A stretch of 64,000 nucleotides of DNA, from NCBI GenBank assembly GCA_020410785.1, contig CP084573.1:248001-312000 (forward strand), given 5' to 3'. A program made the translations under genes and the position numbers. Shown one piece after another: positions 25,999-41,100 of this stretch. The notes under the pieces are model-generated. The model saw only the letters and a program-made list of their open reading frames with translations. It was not told where the DNA came from and ran no database searches. This DNA comes from Rickettsia endosymbiont of Culicoides impunctatus. Its GTDB lineage: Bacteria; Pseudomonadota; Alphaproteobacteria; Rickettsiales; Rickettsiaceae. How positions within the stretch are numbered: the stretch's first letter is position 1; the number at the start of each line of letters is the position of its first letter.

Positions 25999-28900
25999 AT
26001 GTATAAGATACCATTAACTCCTTATTCTAAAATATTCTATAACGAATGGAAGTTAGATCAAAATAGAAGTGACTATAATATAGTTTTTGATCAAAATCTT
26101 TCTGGTTTATTGGAAATACAAAGATTAAACGATGCTATAAAAAGATTTATATCAGATTATATTATATTTAATAGCCATATAGACAATAAAGATAAAGATT
26201 TGTATTGGGTAGAAAATGATACAATCCATGAAATAGACTTTTTTGAGAAAAAAATACCAAATAGCAAGATTTTATCTTATATACAAAAACCGTTTGATTT
26301 AGAAACAGGTCCTTTGTATAGGTTTGGGTTAGTAAAAGTAAACAATAATAATTATAGATTAATAATTGTTTTGCATCACATTGTTATAGATGGACAAACA
26401 ATGGATTATTTTATACAAGAATTATCGAATTATTATAATAATAAATTTTGTAAAAGTGATGCTTCTAAAGAAGAACAATTATCAAAGATAACAAAATTAT
26501 CTATAGAGTTATCAGAGTATGTATATCTAAATAAAGAAAAAAGTAAGTCTTTTTGGAAAGAAAAATTAAAAGGAATAGAACCAATAGATTTAAGATTTTT
26601 AAAATTAAATAAGAATAAAATATTAAATGATAATCTAGAAATACAATCATTAAGTGAGGTTGGAGAAATAAGATTTAGTTTTGACAAAGAAATATTTTTT
26701 AAATTAAATAAGTTAAAGAAAAAATATGAAGTAACACCATATTTATATGGTAAAAGTATAATTGCAATATTGCTAAATAAATATAGTGGTAAAAATAGCT
26801 TTTGTATAAGTTATCCAATAGCTATAAATGAAGGAGCGAATTTTATACATGGGGCTCACATTAACACTATAATGATTCCTTATGATTTTAGTACAATAAG
26901 TACTATTTCAGATATTTTTAATCAAACAAAAAAGTTTATAAAAGCACTAAGACCTAATGGTATAAATCATAGTTATTTACCCATTTTTAACATTATATCT
27001 GCATTGAATAAAGACGTATTAAATATTTCATTTTCTCAAACAAATTTAAAAGACAAAACTTTGGAATTTGTAAACGTAGAAAGTAAAGTAAATTATAGTA
27101 CAAATATTGATTTAGTAAATGATGTGTTATTTGAACAAGAAGTTAGAAATGAAGAAATTAATTATAGAATAAAATATAAGTTAGATAGAATAGAAATAAG
27201 TTTATTAAAGGAATTTATAGAGAGCTATAAAAGGTTATTTACTGAAATACTAGAGGAATTAATAAACATAAAAAATATAAAAAATTTAAATTATATTAAG
27301 GGTTATAATCTATTATCCAATGAACAATACACCCAAATAGTATATACCTGGAACGATACAGGCAAAGAATATCCGTGTGATAAGACGATACATGGATTAT
27401 TTGAGGAACAGGTAGAAAGGAGTCCAGACAGTATTGCACTGGTATGTGAAGGTATACATCTCAGCTACAGGGAAGTGAACGAAAGAGCAAACAAGCTAGC
27501 ACATTATATAAGAAGCAGAGAGGAAATTGAGTCTGATACATTAATAGCACTTTGTTTGGATAGAAGTGAACACATGCTAATTAGTATACTTGCGGTACTT
27601 AAGGCAGGGGGGGCATATGTACCAATGGATCCAGGCTATCCTGATAGCAGAATAGAATATATAGTTAATGATACGAGGGCGAAGGTGTTATTAACTAACA
27701 TTATATATCAAGAAAGGATTGATGGTATTGATAAGGGAGCTAATACAAGTGTGATTGCAGTAGATTCTGCAGAAGTGCAAGAAGCCTTGGTCACTGCATC
27801 TATATTCTCTCCTGTTACTAGAACAGAAAGTACAAATCTTGCCTATGTAATATATACTTCAGGTACTACAGGTAATCCTAAAGGTGTAATGATAGGGCAT
27901 AGAGGGGTGGTAAATACCATCGCATCATTAAATGATGTATATGATTTGAAAAAAGGCAACAAGATAACAGCATTTACATCTTATATTTTTGATGTATCAG
28001 TTTCAGAGTTTTTTACAGCATTATTTCGTTGTGGAGAAATTCATTTATTAAATGATGCAATAAGATCTGATTCTTATTTAATTAGTTCTTATGTTAGAAA
28101 AAATAATATCAATTATGTATATTTACCTCCAATATTATTATCTAATTTACCAAAGGTTAAATATAAGGCACTTTGCGGAATAATATACGCAGGAGAGCCA
28201 TGTGATATAAATACAGGTGAGTATTGGTCAAATCATTATAAGTTATATAATTATTATGGTCCAACGGAAGTAACAATATATGCATCAGGTAAAAAAATAA
28301 AAAATGGAGATACTAATTTAATAGGCAAGCCTATTTCAAACACTAATGTCTACATTTTAGATAATAACTTAACTCCTCTTCCTATTGGAGCTATAGGTGA
28401 GTTGTATGTAGGAGGAGTGGGACTTGCCAGAGGATATTTAAACAGAGTGGATTTAACGGCTGAGAAATTTATAGCAAATCCATTTAGAACAGAGGAAGAA
28501 TTAAGGCAAGGTAAGAATGCAAGATTGTACAGAACAGGAGACCTGGCTCGTTTACTTCCTGATGGTAATTTGGAATATATAGGACGAAATGACTCTCAGG
28601 TTAAGATTAGGGGATATAGGATAGAGTTAGGAGAGATAGAGTCAGCTCTTCTGTCATATGAGGATATTAAGCAAAGTGTTGTAGTAACTCGAGAGTACGT
28701 AAGTGCTGATGATTCTACAGGTAACAAATATCTAGTGGGATATTACGTATCGGAACACAAACTCAAGGAATCAGATATTCTTACTTATCTAGAGTCTAAA
28801 TTACCAGAATATATGGTACCGAGTACTTTAGTACATTTAGAGAAACTACCATTAACAATCAATGGCAAATTAGACAGAAAAGCATTACCAGATACTGAGT

Positions 28901-29180
28901 TTACTGATAAGGATAATTATCTTGCCCCACGCAATGAACTGGAAGCAAAGGTGTGTCAAATATGGGCTGAAGTATTGGGGATAGAAGTAGATAAAGTAGG
29001 AATTCATGATAATTTCTTTAGATTGGGAGGGAATAGTATTCTAGCAATTAGGCTAGTAAGTAAATTAGGTAAAGAGTTAAATATAAATGTAAGTATAGCC
29101 AGCATTTTTAAATCTCACAGCATAGAAAGATTAATAGAGTATTTAAAAGGCAATGCAGAATCTGGCACTAATATAAGTAA
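25999..29180 (+). other. Module 1: C-A-T (residues 1-1060)
   Basis: C1 has HHIVIDG at residues 126-132 and starts at residue 1 without a preceding carrier, as in starter condensation domains that add a fatty acyl group; this is not proven. A1 (about 448-965) has pocket residues D-V-S-Y-I-A-Y-I-Y-K (FDVSVSEFF, then YLPP, IIYAGE, YGPTEVTIY). I know no substrate for this code. T1 carrier Ser is 1013 (FFRLGGNSI). Confidence 0.85.
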
Positions 29181-32100
29181 AGTTAGTATAAGTAATGCAG
29201 AAAAACAAAAGTTATCATTTGCACAAGAGCGTCTATGGTTTATTGAAAAGTATGAAGAAGGAACAAATGCATATAATATACCAATGTTATATAAGTTATC
29301 TGCTGATATCAATCTTGATACATTAGAAATGAGCCTTAAAGCTGTAGTAGCAAGACATGAGATTTTAAGAACATTAATTAAGGAAAATACAGAAGGACTA
29401 GGGTATCAACTAGTATTGGATAATACCAAAGACTTATTAGAGATAAATAAAATATCTATAACAAGCAAAATAGAATTAGAAACGGAATTACAAAAAGCAG
29501 TAAATTATGTATATGATTTATCAAATGAAATACCAATAAGAGTTTGTTTTTATTACTTACAACCTAACAAAGAGTACTATACAAGTATAGTAGTACATCA
29601 TATAGCATTTGATGGATGGTCAACCAATATATTTTTTAATGAGCTACAAGAATATTATAACTATTATTTAGCCAAATTAAAAGGGCTTGAGGCTAAACTA
29701 AATCTTCCTGATATTACTATTCAATATAGAGACTTTGCATTATGGCAAAGGAATTACTTAAGTGGCGACAGGCTAGATAGTCAGTTAAACTATTGGAGAA
29801 GTAAACTAGAAAATTATGAGACATTAAATCTAGTTACAGATAAACAAAGACTAAAACAGGTAAATTATAGTGGAAAGAATATTTATTTTGAAATTGATAA
29901 AGGAGTATCAATAAGCTTAAGAGAGCTGGCAAAAGAATTAAAAGTAAGTCTATATAGTGTATTATTGTCAGCATATTATTTAATGCTAAGAGTTTATAGT
30001 AATCAGGATGATATAGTAATAGGGACAGCTGTATCTAACAGGCATTATAATCAAGTAGAGAGCTTGATAGGATTTTTTGTAAATACTATAGTTTTAAGAA
30101 CTCAAATAAGGTCAACAAGTACAATTAAAGAGTTTATAGAAACTGTAAGCAAGGAGGTAATAGAAGCACAACTTCATCAAGATTTACCATTTGAGAAATT
30201 AGTAGAAGAGTTACAAGTAGAAAAGGATACAAGTAGGCACCCTATATTCCAGGTTATGTTTGGGTTGCAAAATTTTGGTTTTAATACAAAATCAGAGCTA
30301 TTACAAGGATATGTATCAGATACAAATTTGTATAACGTAGCAAAATTTGATATAGAAACATTTATAGATGATAGTCAAGAGATTTTAAGAGGAGGTTTTA
30401 ATTATGCAGTAAGTCTATATACAGAAGAGACAATAAATAGATTAAAGGATACATATCTTGAAATAGTGAAGCAAATAAGTAATTGTCAAGTAGAAGAAAA
30501 GATATCAGATATAGGTTACTTAAATAAGGAAGAGTATAAACGGATAGTTTATGGTTGGAATGATACAGGTAAAGAATATCCATGTGATAAGACGATACAT
30601 GGATTATTTGAAGAGCAGGTAGAAAGGAGTCCAGACAGTATTGCACTGGTATATGAAGATATACATCTTAGCTACAGGGAAGTGAACGAAAGAGCAAACA
30701 AGCTAGCACATTATATAAGAAGTAGAGAGGAGATTGAGCCTGATACATTAATAGCACTTTGTTTGGATAGAAGCGAACACATGCTAATTAGTATACTTGC
30801 GGTACTTAAGGCAGGGGGAGCATATGTACCAATGGATACAGGCTATCCTGATAGCAGAATAGAGTATATAGTTAATGATACGAGAACGAAGGTATTATTA
30901 ACTAACAGTGTATATCAGGAAAGACTTGATGCTATTGATAAGGGAGCTAATACAAATGTGATTGCAGTAGATTCTGCAGAAGTGCAAGAAGCATTGGTCA
31001 CTGCATCTATATTCTCTCCTGTTACTAGAACAGAAAGTACGAACCTTGCTTATGTAATATATACTTCAGGTACTACAGGGAATCCTAAAGGTGTGTTACA
31101 ACTACATAGTAATATAATAAGGTTATTAACCGCTACACATGAATGGTATAAATTTAATCATAACGATGTTTGGACATTATTTCATTCATATATATTTGAT
31201 TTTAGTGTATGGGAGATATGGGGTGCATTTAATTATGGTGGAAAATTAATAATTCTATCTAATGAAAAATCAAGAGACTTGAATATATTTTATGAACTTT
31301 GTCAGCAACAAAAAGTTACAGTACTAAATCATACACCTACAGCTTTTTATCAATTTGCTGATATAGTTATTAGTAATAATAAGCTAACAAGTTTTAGATA
31401 TATAATATTTGGAGGAGAGACCTTAAATTTAGAACAACTAAAAGGTTGGTTTGAGTATTATAGTGATAATACTCAAAAATTAATAAATATGTATGGAATT
31501 ACGGAAACTACGGTACATGTTACATATAAGCAGTTGAAAGAAAATGGTATAAACAACAATTCAGATATAGGAAAGCTTATACCTGATTTAAAAGCCTATG
31601 TTTTAGATAATAACCTAACTCCTCTTCCTATTGGAGCTATAGGTGAGTTGTATGTAGGAGGAGTGGGACTTGCCAGAGGATATTTAAACAGAGCGGATTT
31701 AACGGCTGAGAAATTTATAGCAAATCCGTTTAGAACAGAGGAAGAATTAAGGCAAGGTAAGAATGCAAGATTGTACAGAACAGGAGACCTGGCTCGTTTA
31801 CTTCCTGATGGTAATTTGGAATATATAGGACGAAATGACTTTCAGGTTAAGATTAGGGGATATAGGATAGAGCTAGGAGAGATAGAGTCAGCTCTTCTGT
31901 TATATGAGGGTATTAAGCAAAGTGTTGTAGTAGCTCGAGAGCATGTAAGTGCTGATGATTCTACAGGTAACAAATATCTGGTGGGGTATTACGTATCGGA
32001 TCACAAACTCAAGGAATCAGATATTCTTACTTATCTAGGGTTTAAATTACCAGAATATATGGTACCAAGTACTTTAGTACATTTAGAGAAACTACCATTA

Positions 32101-35100
32101 ACAATCAATGGTAAATTAGACAGAAAAGCATTACCAGATCCTGAGTTTACTGATAAGGATAATTATCTTGCCCCACGCAATGAACTGGAAGCAAAGATGT
32201 GTCAGATATGGTCTGAGGTATTAGGGATAGAAGTAGAGAGAGTAGGAATCCGTGATGATTTCTTTAGATTGGGTGGAGATAGTATTTTAGCAATTAGGTT
32301 AGTAAGTAAGGTAAATATAGAATTTAAATCAGGTGTTAAAGTTAGAGATATATTTAAATTAAAATGTATCTCTAACTTAGCAGAAACTATTTTTACTACT
32401 AACAATGACGGACAAGCTATATCATATGTACCGTTTAATCTAGTAAATATAGAAGATTATAAGGATATAATCTCTAATTTTGAATTGATAGAAGATGTTT
32501 ATCCTGCAAGCTATTTACAAATTGGCATGTTGTTAGAATCTAATATGGATGATAAAAGTACATATCACAATATTTCTAATTATTTAATTAGTACTAAATA
32601 TGATGAATACAAATTTTTATCTATCTGGAAATCTTTAGTCGATAAACATGAGTTATTGAGGGCAGCATTCGTCCTAAATGATAACGGTTGGAATGTTATT
32701 ATACACAAAGATAGTAAACTAGATTATCAACTCTATAAAAATCGAAATATTGTAGATATAGTAACACAGGAAAAAAGGAATAGTTTTGATTATAATAAAC
32801 CTGGTTTATTTAGATTAATAGTTAATGATTTAGGTAATAGCTTTGATTTTATACATTCATTCCATCATGTAATTGAAGATGGTTGGAGTGTAGCGTCTTT
32901 AATAAATGAGTTTATTCAAACTTATGTAAATGATAAGCCTATCATACCCATTCCAGATTTGCGATATGGCGAATTTGTTCAAAATGAAATATTGGCAATC
33001 GAGGATCAAGGGAATGCAACTTTCTGGAAAGAATATTTAGACAATTACAATGTTACAAAAGTTAATTGGAAATTTGATAAATTAACATCTGAAGATAGTC
33101 TATATAATAAATCTATTAATTTATCTACCGAACAAGTCACTTTGATACATAGGTTGGCAAAAGATTTAGTGATTAGCATTGATAGTATATTTTTATTAGC
33201 GTATCTAGAAACTTTATCATTTTTTACAAATAACACTGATATGATAGTTGGTCAAGTAGTAAATAATCGTTTGGAAAAAGAAGGAGGAGATAAGTTATTT
33301 GGTTTATTTTTAAATACTATTCCATTTAGATTTAATATAAATAATACATCAAACTATTCTAGTAAGCTATTAGAAGTATTTGCAACTAAAGTTAGATTGC
33401 AACAATATAAACATTTACCTTATGGATATATAAAATCGTTATTTAAACAAGAATTGTATGATTTTGCATTTAATTTTATACATTTTCACATATTTAATGA
33501 TAGTTATTCTAATCTGCAATCTTTGGGAGGATATGAAAGAACAAATATACCATTTGTTCTTAGTGTATCTCAGTATAAAGAATCCATGTTTTTAGTAAAA
33601 TTTAGTGTGCATGATAATTATATTAGCCAAGATTTTCTGGATTATTTTACAGTATATTATCAAGAATCCTTACTTAATATATTAAATAATCCAGGTGGTA
33701 CTAAATTACGTCTTACTGAACAGGATTATAAACAGATAGTTTATGATTGGAACAATACAGGTAAAGAATATCCATGTGATAAGACGATACATGGATTATT
33801 TGAAGAGCAGGTAGAAAAGAGTCCAGACAGTATTGCACTGGTATATGAAGATATACATCTTAGCTACAGGGAAGTGAACGAAAGAGCAAACAAGCTAGCA
33901 CATTATATAAGAAGTAGAGAGGAGATTGAGCCTGATACATTAATAGCACTTTGTTTGGATAGAAGTGAACACATGCTAATTAGTATACTTGCGGTACTTA
34001 AGGCAGGGGGAGCATATGTACCAATGGATCCAGGCTATCCTGATAGCAGAATAGAGTATATAGTTAATGATACGAGGGCGAAGGTATTATTAACTAACAG
34101 TGTATATCAGGAAAGACTTGATGGTATTGATAAGGGAGCTAATACAAATGTGATTGCAGTAGATTCTGCAGAAGTGCAAGAAGCCTTGGTCACTGCATCT
34201 ATATTCTCTCCTGTTACTAGAATAGAAAGTATGAACCTTGCCTATGTAATATATACTTCAGGTACTACAGGGAATCCTAAAGGTGTAATGATAGGACATA
34301 GGGGAGTGGTATCTCTTGTAAAGAATAGTGAGTATGTAAACATTGATTCTGATGATTCGTTAATTCAATTTGCTGATATGGCATTTGATGCTACAACTTT
34401 TGAAATTTGGGGTTCTTTGTTAAATGGAGCTAAATTATTTATTCCAAGTAACAAAGTGGGTTTAGTTACTGATATTAATTTATTTTATAAGACATTAATA
34501 ACAAATAAAGTTTCTATATTATGGTTAACAAAAACTTTATTTGATCAATTATTTTTGATTAATGAAAGTATTTTTAAAAATATTAACTATTTATTAATAG
34601 GAGGAGAGTCATTAAATAAAGGTCTAATATCTAGATTAATAGATTCAAATAACGTCCCACAAAATATTATTAATGGTTATGGTCCTACTGAAAATACAAC
34701 ATTTAGTTGTACATTAAATATTAATAAAGATAATATTAAAGTTACAGATTCTATACCTATTGGTATACCATTGGTTAACAGAAAAGCCTACATTTTAAAT
34801 AGTAACCTAACTCCTCTTCCTATTGGAGCTATAGGTGAGTTGCATGTAGGAGGAGTGGGACTTGCCAGAGGATATTTAAACAGAGCGGATTTAACGGCTG
34901 AGAAATTTATAGCAAATCCATTTAGAACAGAGGAAGAATTAAGGCAAGGTAAGAATGCAAGATTGTATAGAACAGGAGACCTGGCTCGTTTACTTCCTGA
35001 TGGTAATTTGGAATATATAGGACGAAATGACTCTCAGGTTAAGATTAGGGGATATAGGATAGAGCTAGGAGAGATAGAGTCAGCTCTTCTGTCATATGAG

Positions 35101-38100
35101 GATATTAAGCAAAGTGTTGTAGTAACTCGAGAATACGTAAGTGCTGATGATTCTACAGGTAACAAATATCTGGTGGGATATTACGTATCGGAACACAAAC
35201 TCAAGGAATCAGATATTCTTACTTATCTAGAGTCTAAATTACCAGAATATATGGTACCGAGTACTTTAGTACATTTAGAGAAACTACCATTAACAATCAA
35301 TGGCAAATTAGACAGAAAAGCATTACCAGATACTGAGTTTACTGATAAGGATAATTATCTTGCCCCACGCAATGAACTAGAAAAGCAAATAATTCATATC
35401 TGGTCAGAAGTTCTAAAATTACCTATAGAAATCATAGGCATTAATCAAAGTTTTTTTAAGCTTGGTGGTAATTCTATATTAATCATAAAATTAAAAAGCA
35501 GATTAGTCAGAATTCAGTTATTAAAAGATATCACTGTTACAGATTTATTTAGATATTACACCATTCAAAAGTTAGTTGAACATTTTATTGTAAAAGAAGT
35601 CCAGGACGAGTTTAAATTATTAAATCCTAAATTAACATCTGAAATAGATATTGCAATACTTAGTTTATCTGGAGCATTTTCTGGAAATGATAATGTAAGT
35701 AACTATTGGAATATGATTAAAAATGGCTTAGAAGGAATACAAAAATATAACATGGAAGAATGCCGTAATTTAGGTGTTGCAGAAGACAATCTTATTAACC
35801 CAAATTTTATACCAGTTAGTGGACATGTTCCTAATATAGATTTATTTGATCCATTATTTTGGAATTTATCTGGGATAGAAGCAAAATTAACTGATCCTCA
35901 AATAAGAAAATTCTTGGAACATTGTTGGTACAGCTTAGAATTAGCTGGTTATATAACAAAACGTAAAGAACTTAATATAGGAGTGTTTGCTGGAAGTGGT
36001 CATAGTGATTATTTTTACAACAATGTGATAAACAGTGATGACAGGGATAGTATTAATATGTGGGAAGCATCTACTATGAATAATAAAGATGCTCTAACGA
36101 CTAAAATTAGCTACTTGCTGGGGCTAACAGGTCCTGCTAATAATATTAATACTTCCTGTTCTACAAGTTTAGTAACTGTAGTTGAGGCTTGTAAGAACCT
36201 ATCGTTTGGTATATGTGATATGGCTCTTGCCGGAGGAGTATCATTCTTACTACCTAATCAAGTTGGATATATATACCAAGAAGGGATGATTGCATCTAAA
36301 GATGGCCATTGCCGACCTTTTGACAATGAGGCTAGTGGTACTATCAGTGGCTCAGGTGTAGGAGTGGTTTTATTAAAACGCTTAAGTGATGCTATAAAAG
36401 ATGGGGATAGGATTTTAGCAGTAATAAAAGGATACGCAACCAATAATGATGGTGATAGAAAAATAAATTATACCTCACCAAGTATAATTGGTCAAGCAGA
36501 ATGTATTATCAATGCTCAAAGAATGGCAGGATTATTATCAGATAGTCTTGATTATATAGAAACTCATGGTACAGGCACGAACATAGGGGATCCAATAGAA
36601 ATACAAGCATTAAATCAAGCATTTCATTATAATAAATCCAACGAGGAAAGGTTAACTAAGTGCATTTTAGGAGCTGTTAAAGCAAATATAGGTCATTGTA
36701 ATTCTGCTGCTGGAATAGCTGGTTTAATTAAAATATGTAAAATGTTAGAAGATAGGATCATTCCTAAACAAATAAATTATGTTCACGCAAACCAAGAACT
36801 AAGTTTAGATAAAACCAATTTTGATATTATTACTGCAAATAGGAAATGGCTACCACGAGATGACAAACCTAGAATTGCTGGAGTTAGCTCTTTTGGAATT
36901 GGAGGAACAAATGCACATGTCATTATTAGTGAATTTATATCTGATACTAGTTTACAAAATAAGGCTCAATTAAATAATAATGATTATAATATAATAGTTA
37001 ATAACCCTTTAGTATATACATTACCAATTACTGCAAAGACTAAGAAATCATTAATAGAATATAAAAAAGAGTTTATAAAATATTTAAAAGATACAAATGA
37101 CGATATATCTGATATTGCTTATACACTAGAACAAAGGCGTGAACATTTTAATTACAGATATGTAATTAGCTGTAATTCTTTACCAAATGCTATTAAGAAG
37201 TTAGAAAGTAACGATGAAATTATAAAGGTTTCAGATAAAATTATATCCCAAAATCTTAAAAATATTTTTATGTTTCCCGGTCAAGGTTCTCAATACATAG
37301 ACATGGGTTTTGAACTTTATCAAAATGATGAAGATTTTAAATCAATAATAGATAACTGTATTGAAATAATTAAAAAACAGAGCGATATAGATATTGGATT
37401 AATTTTATTTCCAAGGCTATATGGAAAAGTAGAGGAGGATATCAATTTAACCAAATGGACACAACCGTCCTTATTTATTATATCATATGCATTAGCTAGA
37501 TTATTAAACAAAATCGGAATAACAGCAGAAGCATACATAGGTCATAGCATAGGTGAGTATGTAGCAGCAACTTTATCCGGTGTCTTTAGCTTAGAATCTG
37601 CACTAAAGTTGGTAATGGCAAGAGGCAGATTAATGCAGGAAATGCCAGCTGGTAAGATGTTATCAATACAAGCGTCGGTAGATGAAATAGCAAAATATGT
37701 AGAACAAAATAATTGTGAGGTGGCAGTTATTAACTCTAATACTAATTGTGTTGTATCTGGTTTAGAATTAGATATTAATAAATTAAAAGCCAAGCTAAAT
37801 AAGCTAAGTATTACATCTTTAATTCTAAATACATCTCATGCATATCATTCGTGTACTATGGAGGAAGCAGCGAAAAGATTTATAAAAGAATTTGACAGAG
37901 TTACAATAAATAAACCTAAAACCAAATTTATTTCTAATGTAACAGGAGAATTTATTCAAGATAAAGAGGCAATAAGTCCATTATATTGGGCAAATCAAAT
38001 AAGAAAGCAGGTGCAATTTGCTAAAGGAGTCGATACCATATTTAATTATTATAATGGAGATGTTGTCTTTATAGAATCTGGTCCAGGTAGAAGTTTAAAT

Positions 38101-41100
38101 TCATTTGTTCAACAATATAAAGAAGTAAGATCAAATGAGATTATAAGTATTCAATTAATGAGGTCATTAAAAGAACAAGGTAGTAAACAGAATATAAAGA
38201 ATAAAAAAGATATATTAAGTATTTTGTGGTTTAACGGATTTGCTGTTAATCTAAATAAATATACCAGTCCTCAAGTAGTTTTATTACCAACCTATCAATT
38301 TGATTATAAGTCTTATTGGATTAAAGAATCTAGAATCAATAATTTTAAACATAATAAATTAAATCCTTTAAATGATATGTTTTATGCCAGGGAATGGAAA
38401 AGAATTGGCAAATTAATGATTAGTAATAATTATAGGAATTTAGCTAAAAAAAATATTTTAATTTTTAACAACGAGAATAATTCTGATTACATCGATCAAT
38501 TAGTTTTTAAAATATCTTTAATTACAAAAAACTTTAAATACATAAAAAATAGCTTGGGTGAATACATTGAAGATGGTAATTCTGTATCATTAAATTTGTC
38601 AAATCAATTACATATAAATAAGCTAAAAAAGTTAATGAATGATCAATTTGATACAACCATATATTTCTCTTCAGGTATCCGTGATAATGCAATAAATAGC
38701 GATATTAGTGCAGCATATTATTTAAATACGGCAATATATAAGAATTTAACTGAGGTACATCAATTTATCTCAATTTCATGTAATAATTATGATGTTTTGG
38801 GGGATGAAACTTTAGCACAATTTCCAAGTGTTGTTCCTGGTATAACAAAATCATTACCAATAGAGAATTCAAATCTTAATGCTACACATTATGATATTAA
38901 TTTTGAAAGTGATGTTGAAGAAATACTTAAATTTTTAGCGTCAATAATTGATAATAAATATGAATCTAATTTAGTGGTAGTTAGGAATAAATATTTATGG
39001 GTTCCTATTTATAAAAAAATATCTTTAAATACGATCATACATAAGCCGCTAGTTAAGGATGGTGATTCAATATTGATAAGCGGTGGATTAGGTGGTATAG
39101 GATATTCATTAGCACAGTATATTAACACTATCGCAAATGATTTAAATATTATTTTAATCGGTAGAACTGATCAGCTTACATTAAGCAGAAAATACAGAAC
39201 TAATTTAACCATGCTTAAAGATATTAGAAAAAACAACATATTTTATATCTCATGTGATATTGGTAATTTAGATAGCTGTAATTTATTAATTAATAAATTA
39301 CAGCAATTAAATATAGCTAAATTAAATTTGGTTATACATGCTGCAGGTATTGGGGCAAAAAGTGCTATAGAGGTTAAGGAAATCTCTGATATCTATGCTG
39401 TTACTGATCCTAAGATACAGGGAATGATTAATATAATAAAAATATCTAAACAGCTTAGTTTAGGTACAATAATAACCTGTTCATCATTATCCACTATAGT
39501 ACCTTCTTACGGTAACATGGAATATACTGCAGCTAATTTATTTTTAGATGAAATATCTTACAGAAAATATTTAAACATCGATAAGATTATAACGGTAAAT
39601 TTTAATCAAATATCAGATGTAGGAATGGCTTTTGAATTTATCAGTAAGAATAAAAACAACCCTAGTCTTAATAGCATTTGTAGTAGTGATATACCAAACA
39701 TAATTGACATTATTAATAATACAAAGAACTTGAATCATATTATACTTTCTAAATATGATATAGAAAAGCAGTTATTAGATATAGAGGAGCAGTTATTAAT
39801 AAATAAATATACTTGCAATTTAGTAAAAGAGGATAATCAGGCAATAATTATAGTTGAAAAAAACTTTACGGAATTGGAGTATAAATTAGCTCAAATATTT
39901 TGTACAACCTTATGTTTAGACGAAATAAGTTTGCATGATGATTTCTTTAGGTTAGGCGGCAACAGTATTCTAGCAATAAGATTAGTAAATAAAATAAATA
40001 GAGCATTAAACAGTAACATTAATATATCCTCTATCTTTAAATATAATACAGTAGAAAGGTTAGCTCATTACTTAGAACGTAGTAACAAAGATAATGTACT
40101 AATAGAAAAAATTATCGTAACTAGAGTAGAAGAACAAAAGTTATCATTCGCACAAGATCGTCTATGGTTTATTGAAAAGTATGAAGAAGGAACAAATGCA
40201 TATAATATACCAATGTTATATAAGTTATCTGCTGATATCAATCTTGATACATTAGAAATGAGCCTTAAAGCTGTAGTAGCAAGACATGAGATTTTAAGAA
40301 CATTAATTAAGGAAAATACAGATGGACTAGGGTATCAACTAGTATTGGATAATACCAAAAACTTATTGGAGATAAATAAAATATCTATAACAAACAAAAT
40401 AGAATTGGAAACGGAATTACAAAAAGCAGTAAATTATGTATATGATTTATCAAATGAAATACCAATAAGAGTTTGTTTTTATTACTTACAACCTGGAAAA
40501 GAGTACTATATAAGTATAGTAGTACATCATATAGCATTTGATGGATGGTCAACCAATATATTTTTTAATGAGCTACAAGAATATTATAATTATTATTTAG
40601 CCAAATTAAAAGGGTTTGAGGCTAAACTAAATCTTCCTGATATTACTATTCAATATAGAGACTTTGCATTATGGCAAAGGAATTACTTAAGTGGTGATAG
40701 GTTAGATGGTCAGTTAAACTATTGGAGAAATAAACTAGAAAATTATGAGACATTAAATCTAGTTACAGATAAACAAAGACTAAAACAGGTAAATTATAGT
40801 GGAAAGAATATTTATTTTGAAATTGGTAAAGGAGTATCAATAAGCTTAAGAGAGCTGGCAAAAGAATTAAAAGTAAGTCTATATAGTGTATTATTGTCAG
40901 CATATTATTTAATGCTAAGAGTTTATAGTAATCAGGATGATATAGTAATAGGGACAGCTGTATCTAACAGGCATTATAATCAAGTAGAGAGCTTGATAGG
41001 ATTTTTTGTAAATACTATAGTTTTAAGAACTCAAATAAGGTCAACAAGTACAATTAAAGAGTTTATAGAAACTGTAAGCAAGGAGGTAATAGAAGCACAA

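Noticed and set aside
30398-30646. Repeated minus-strand 82-codon frames (also at 41327 and 44573) within the synthetase
   Set aside because: They recur only because the coding-strand modules are duplicated; antisense shadows.
32406-33700. C3 as a heterocyclisation domain acting on Thr (oxazoline formation)
   Set aside because: Heterocyclisation domains have DxxxxD in place of HHxxxDG; C3 keeps HHVIEDG, so ordinary condensation is expected.
38350-39050. Dehydratase or methyltransferase domain between AT and KR
   Set aside because: No HxxxGxxxxP or SAM-binding motif is visible; the stretch fits the structural half of the ketoreductase.
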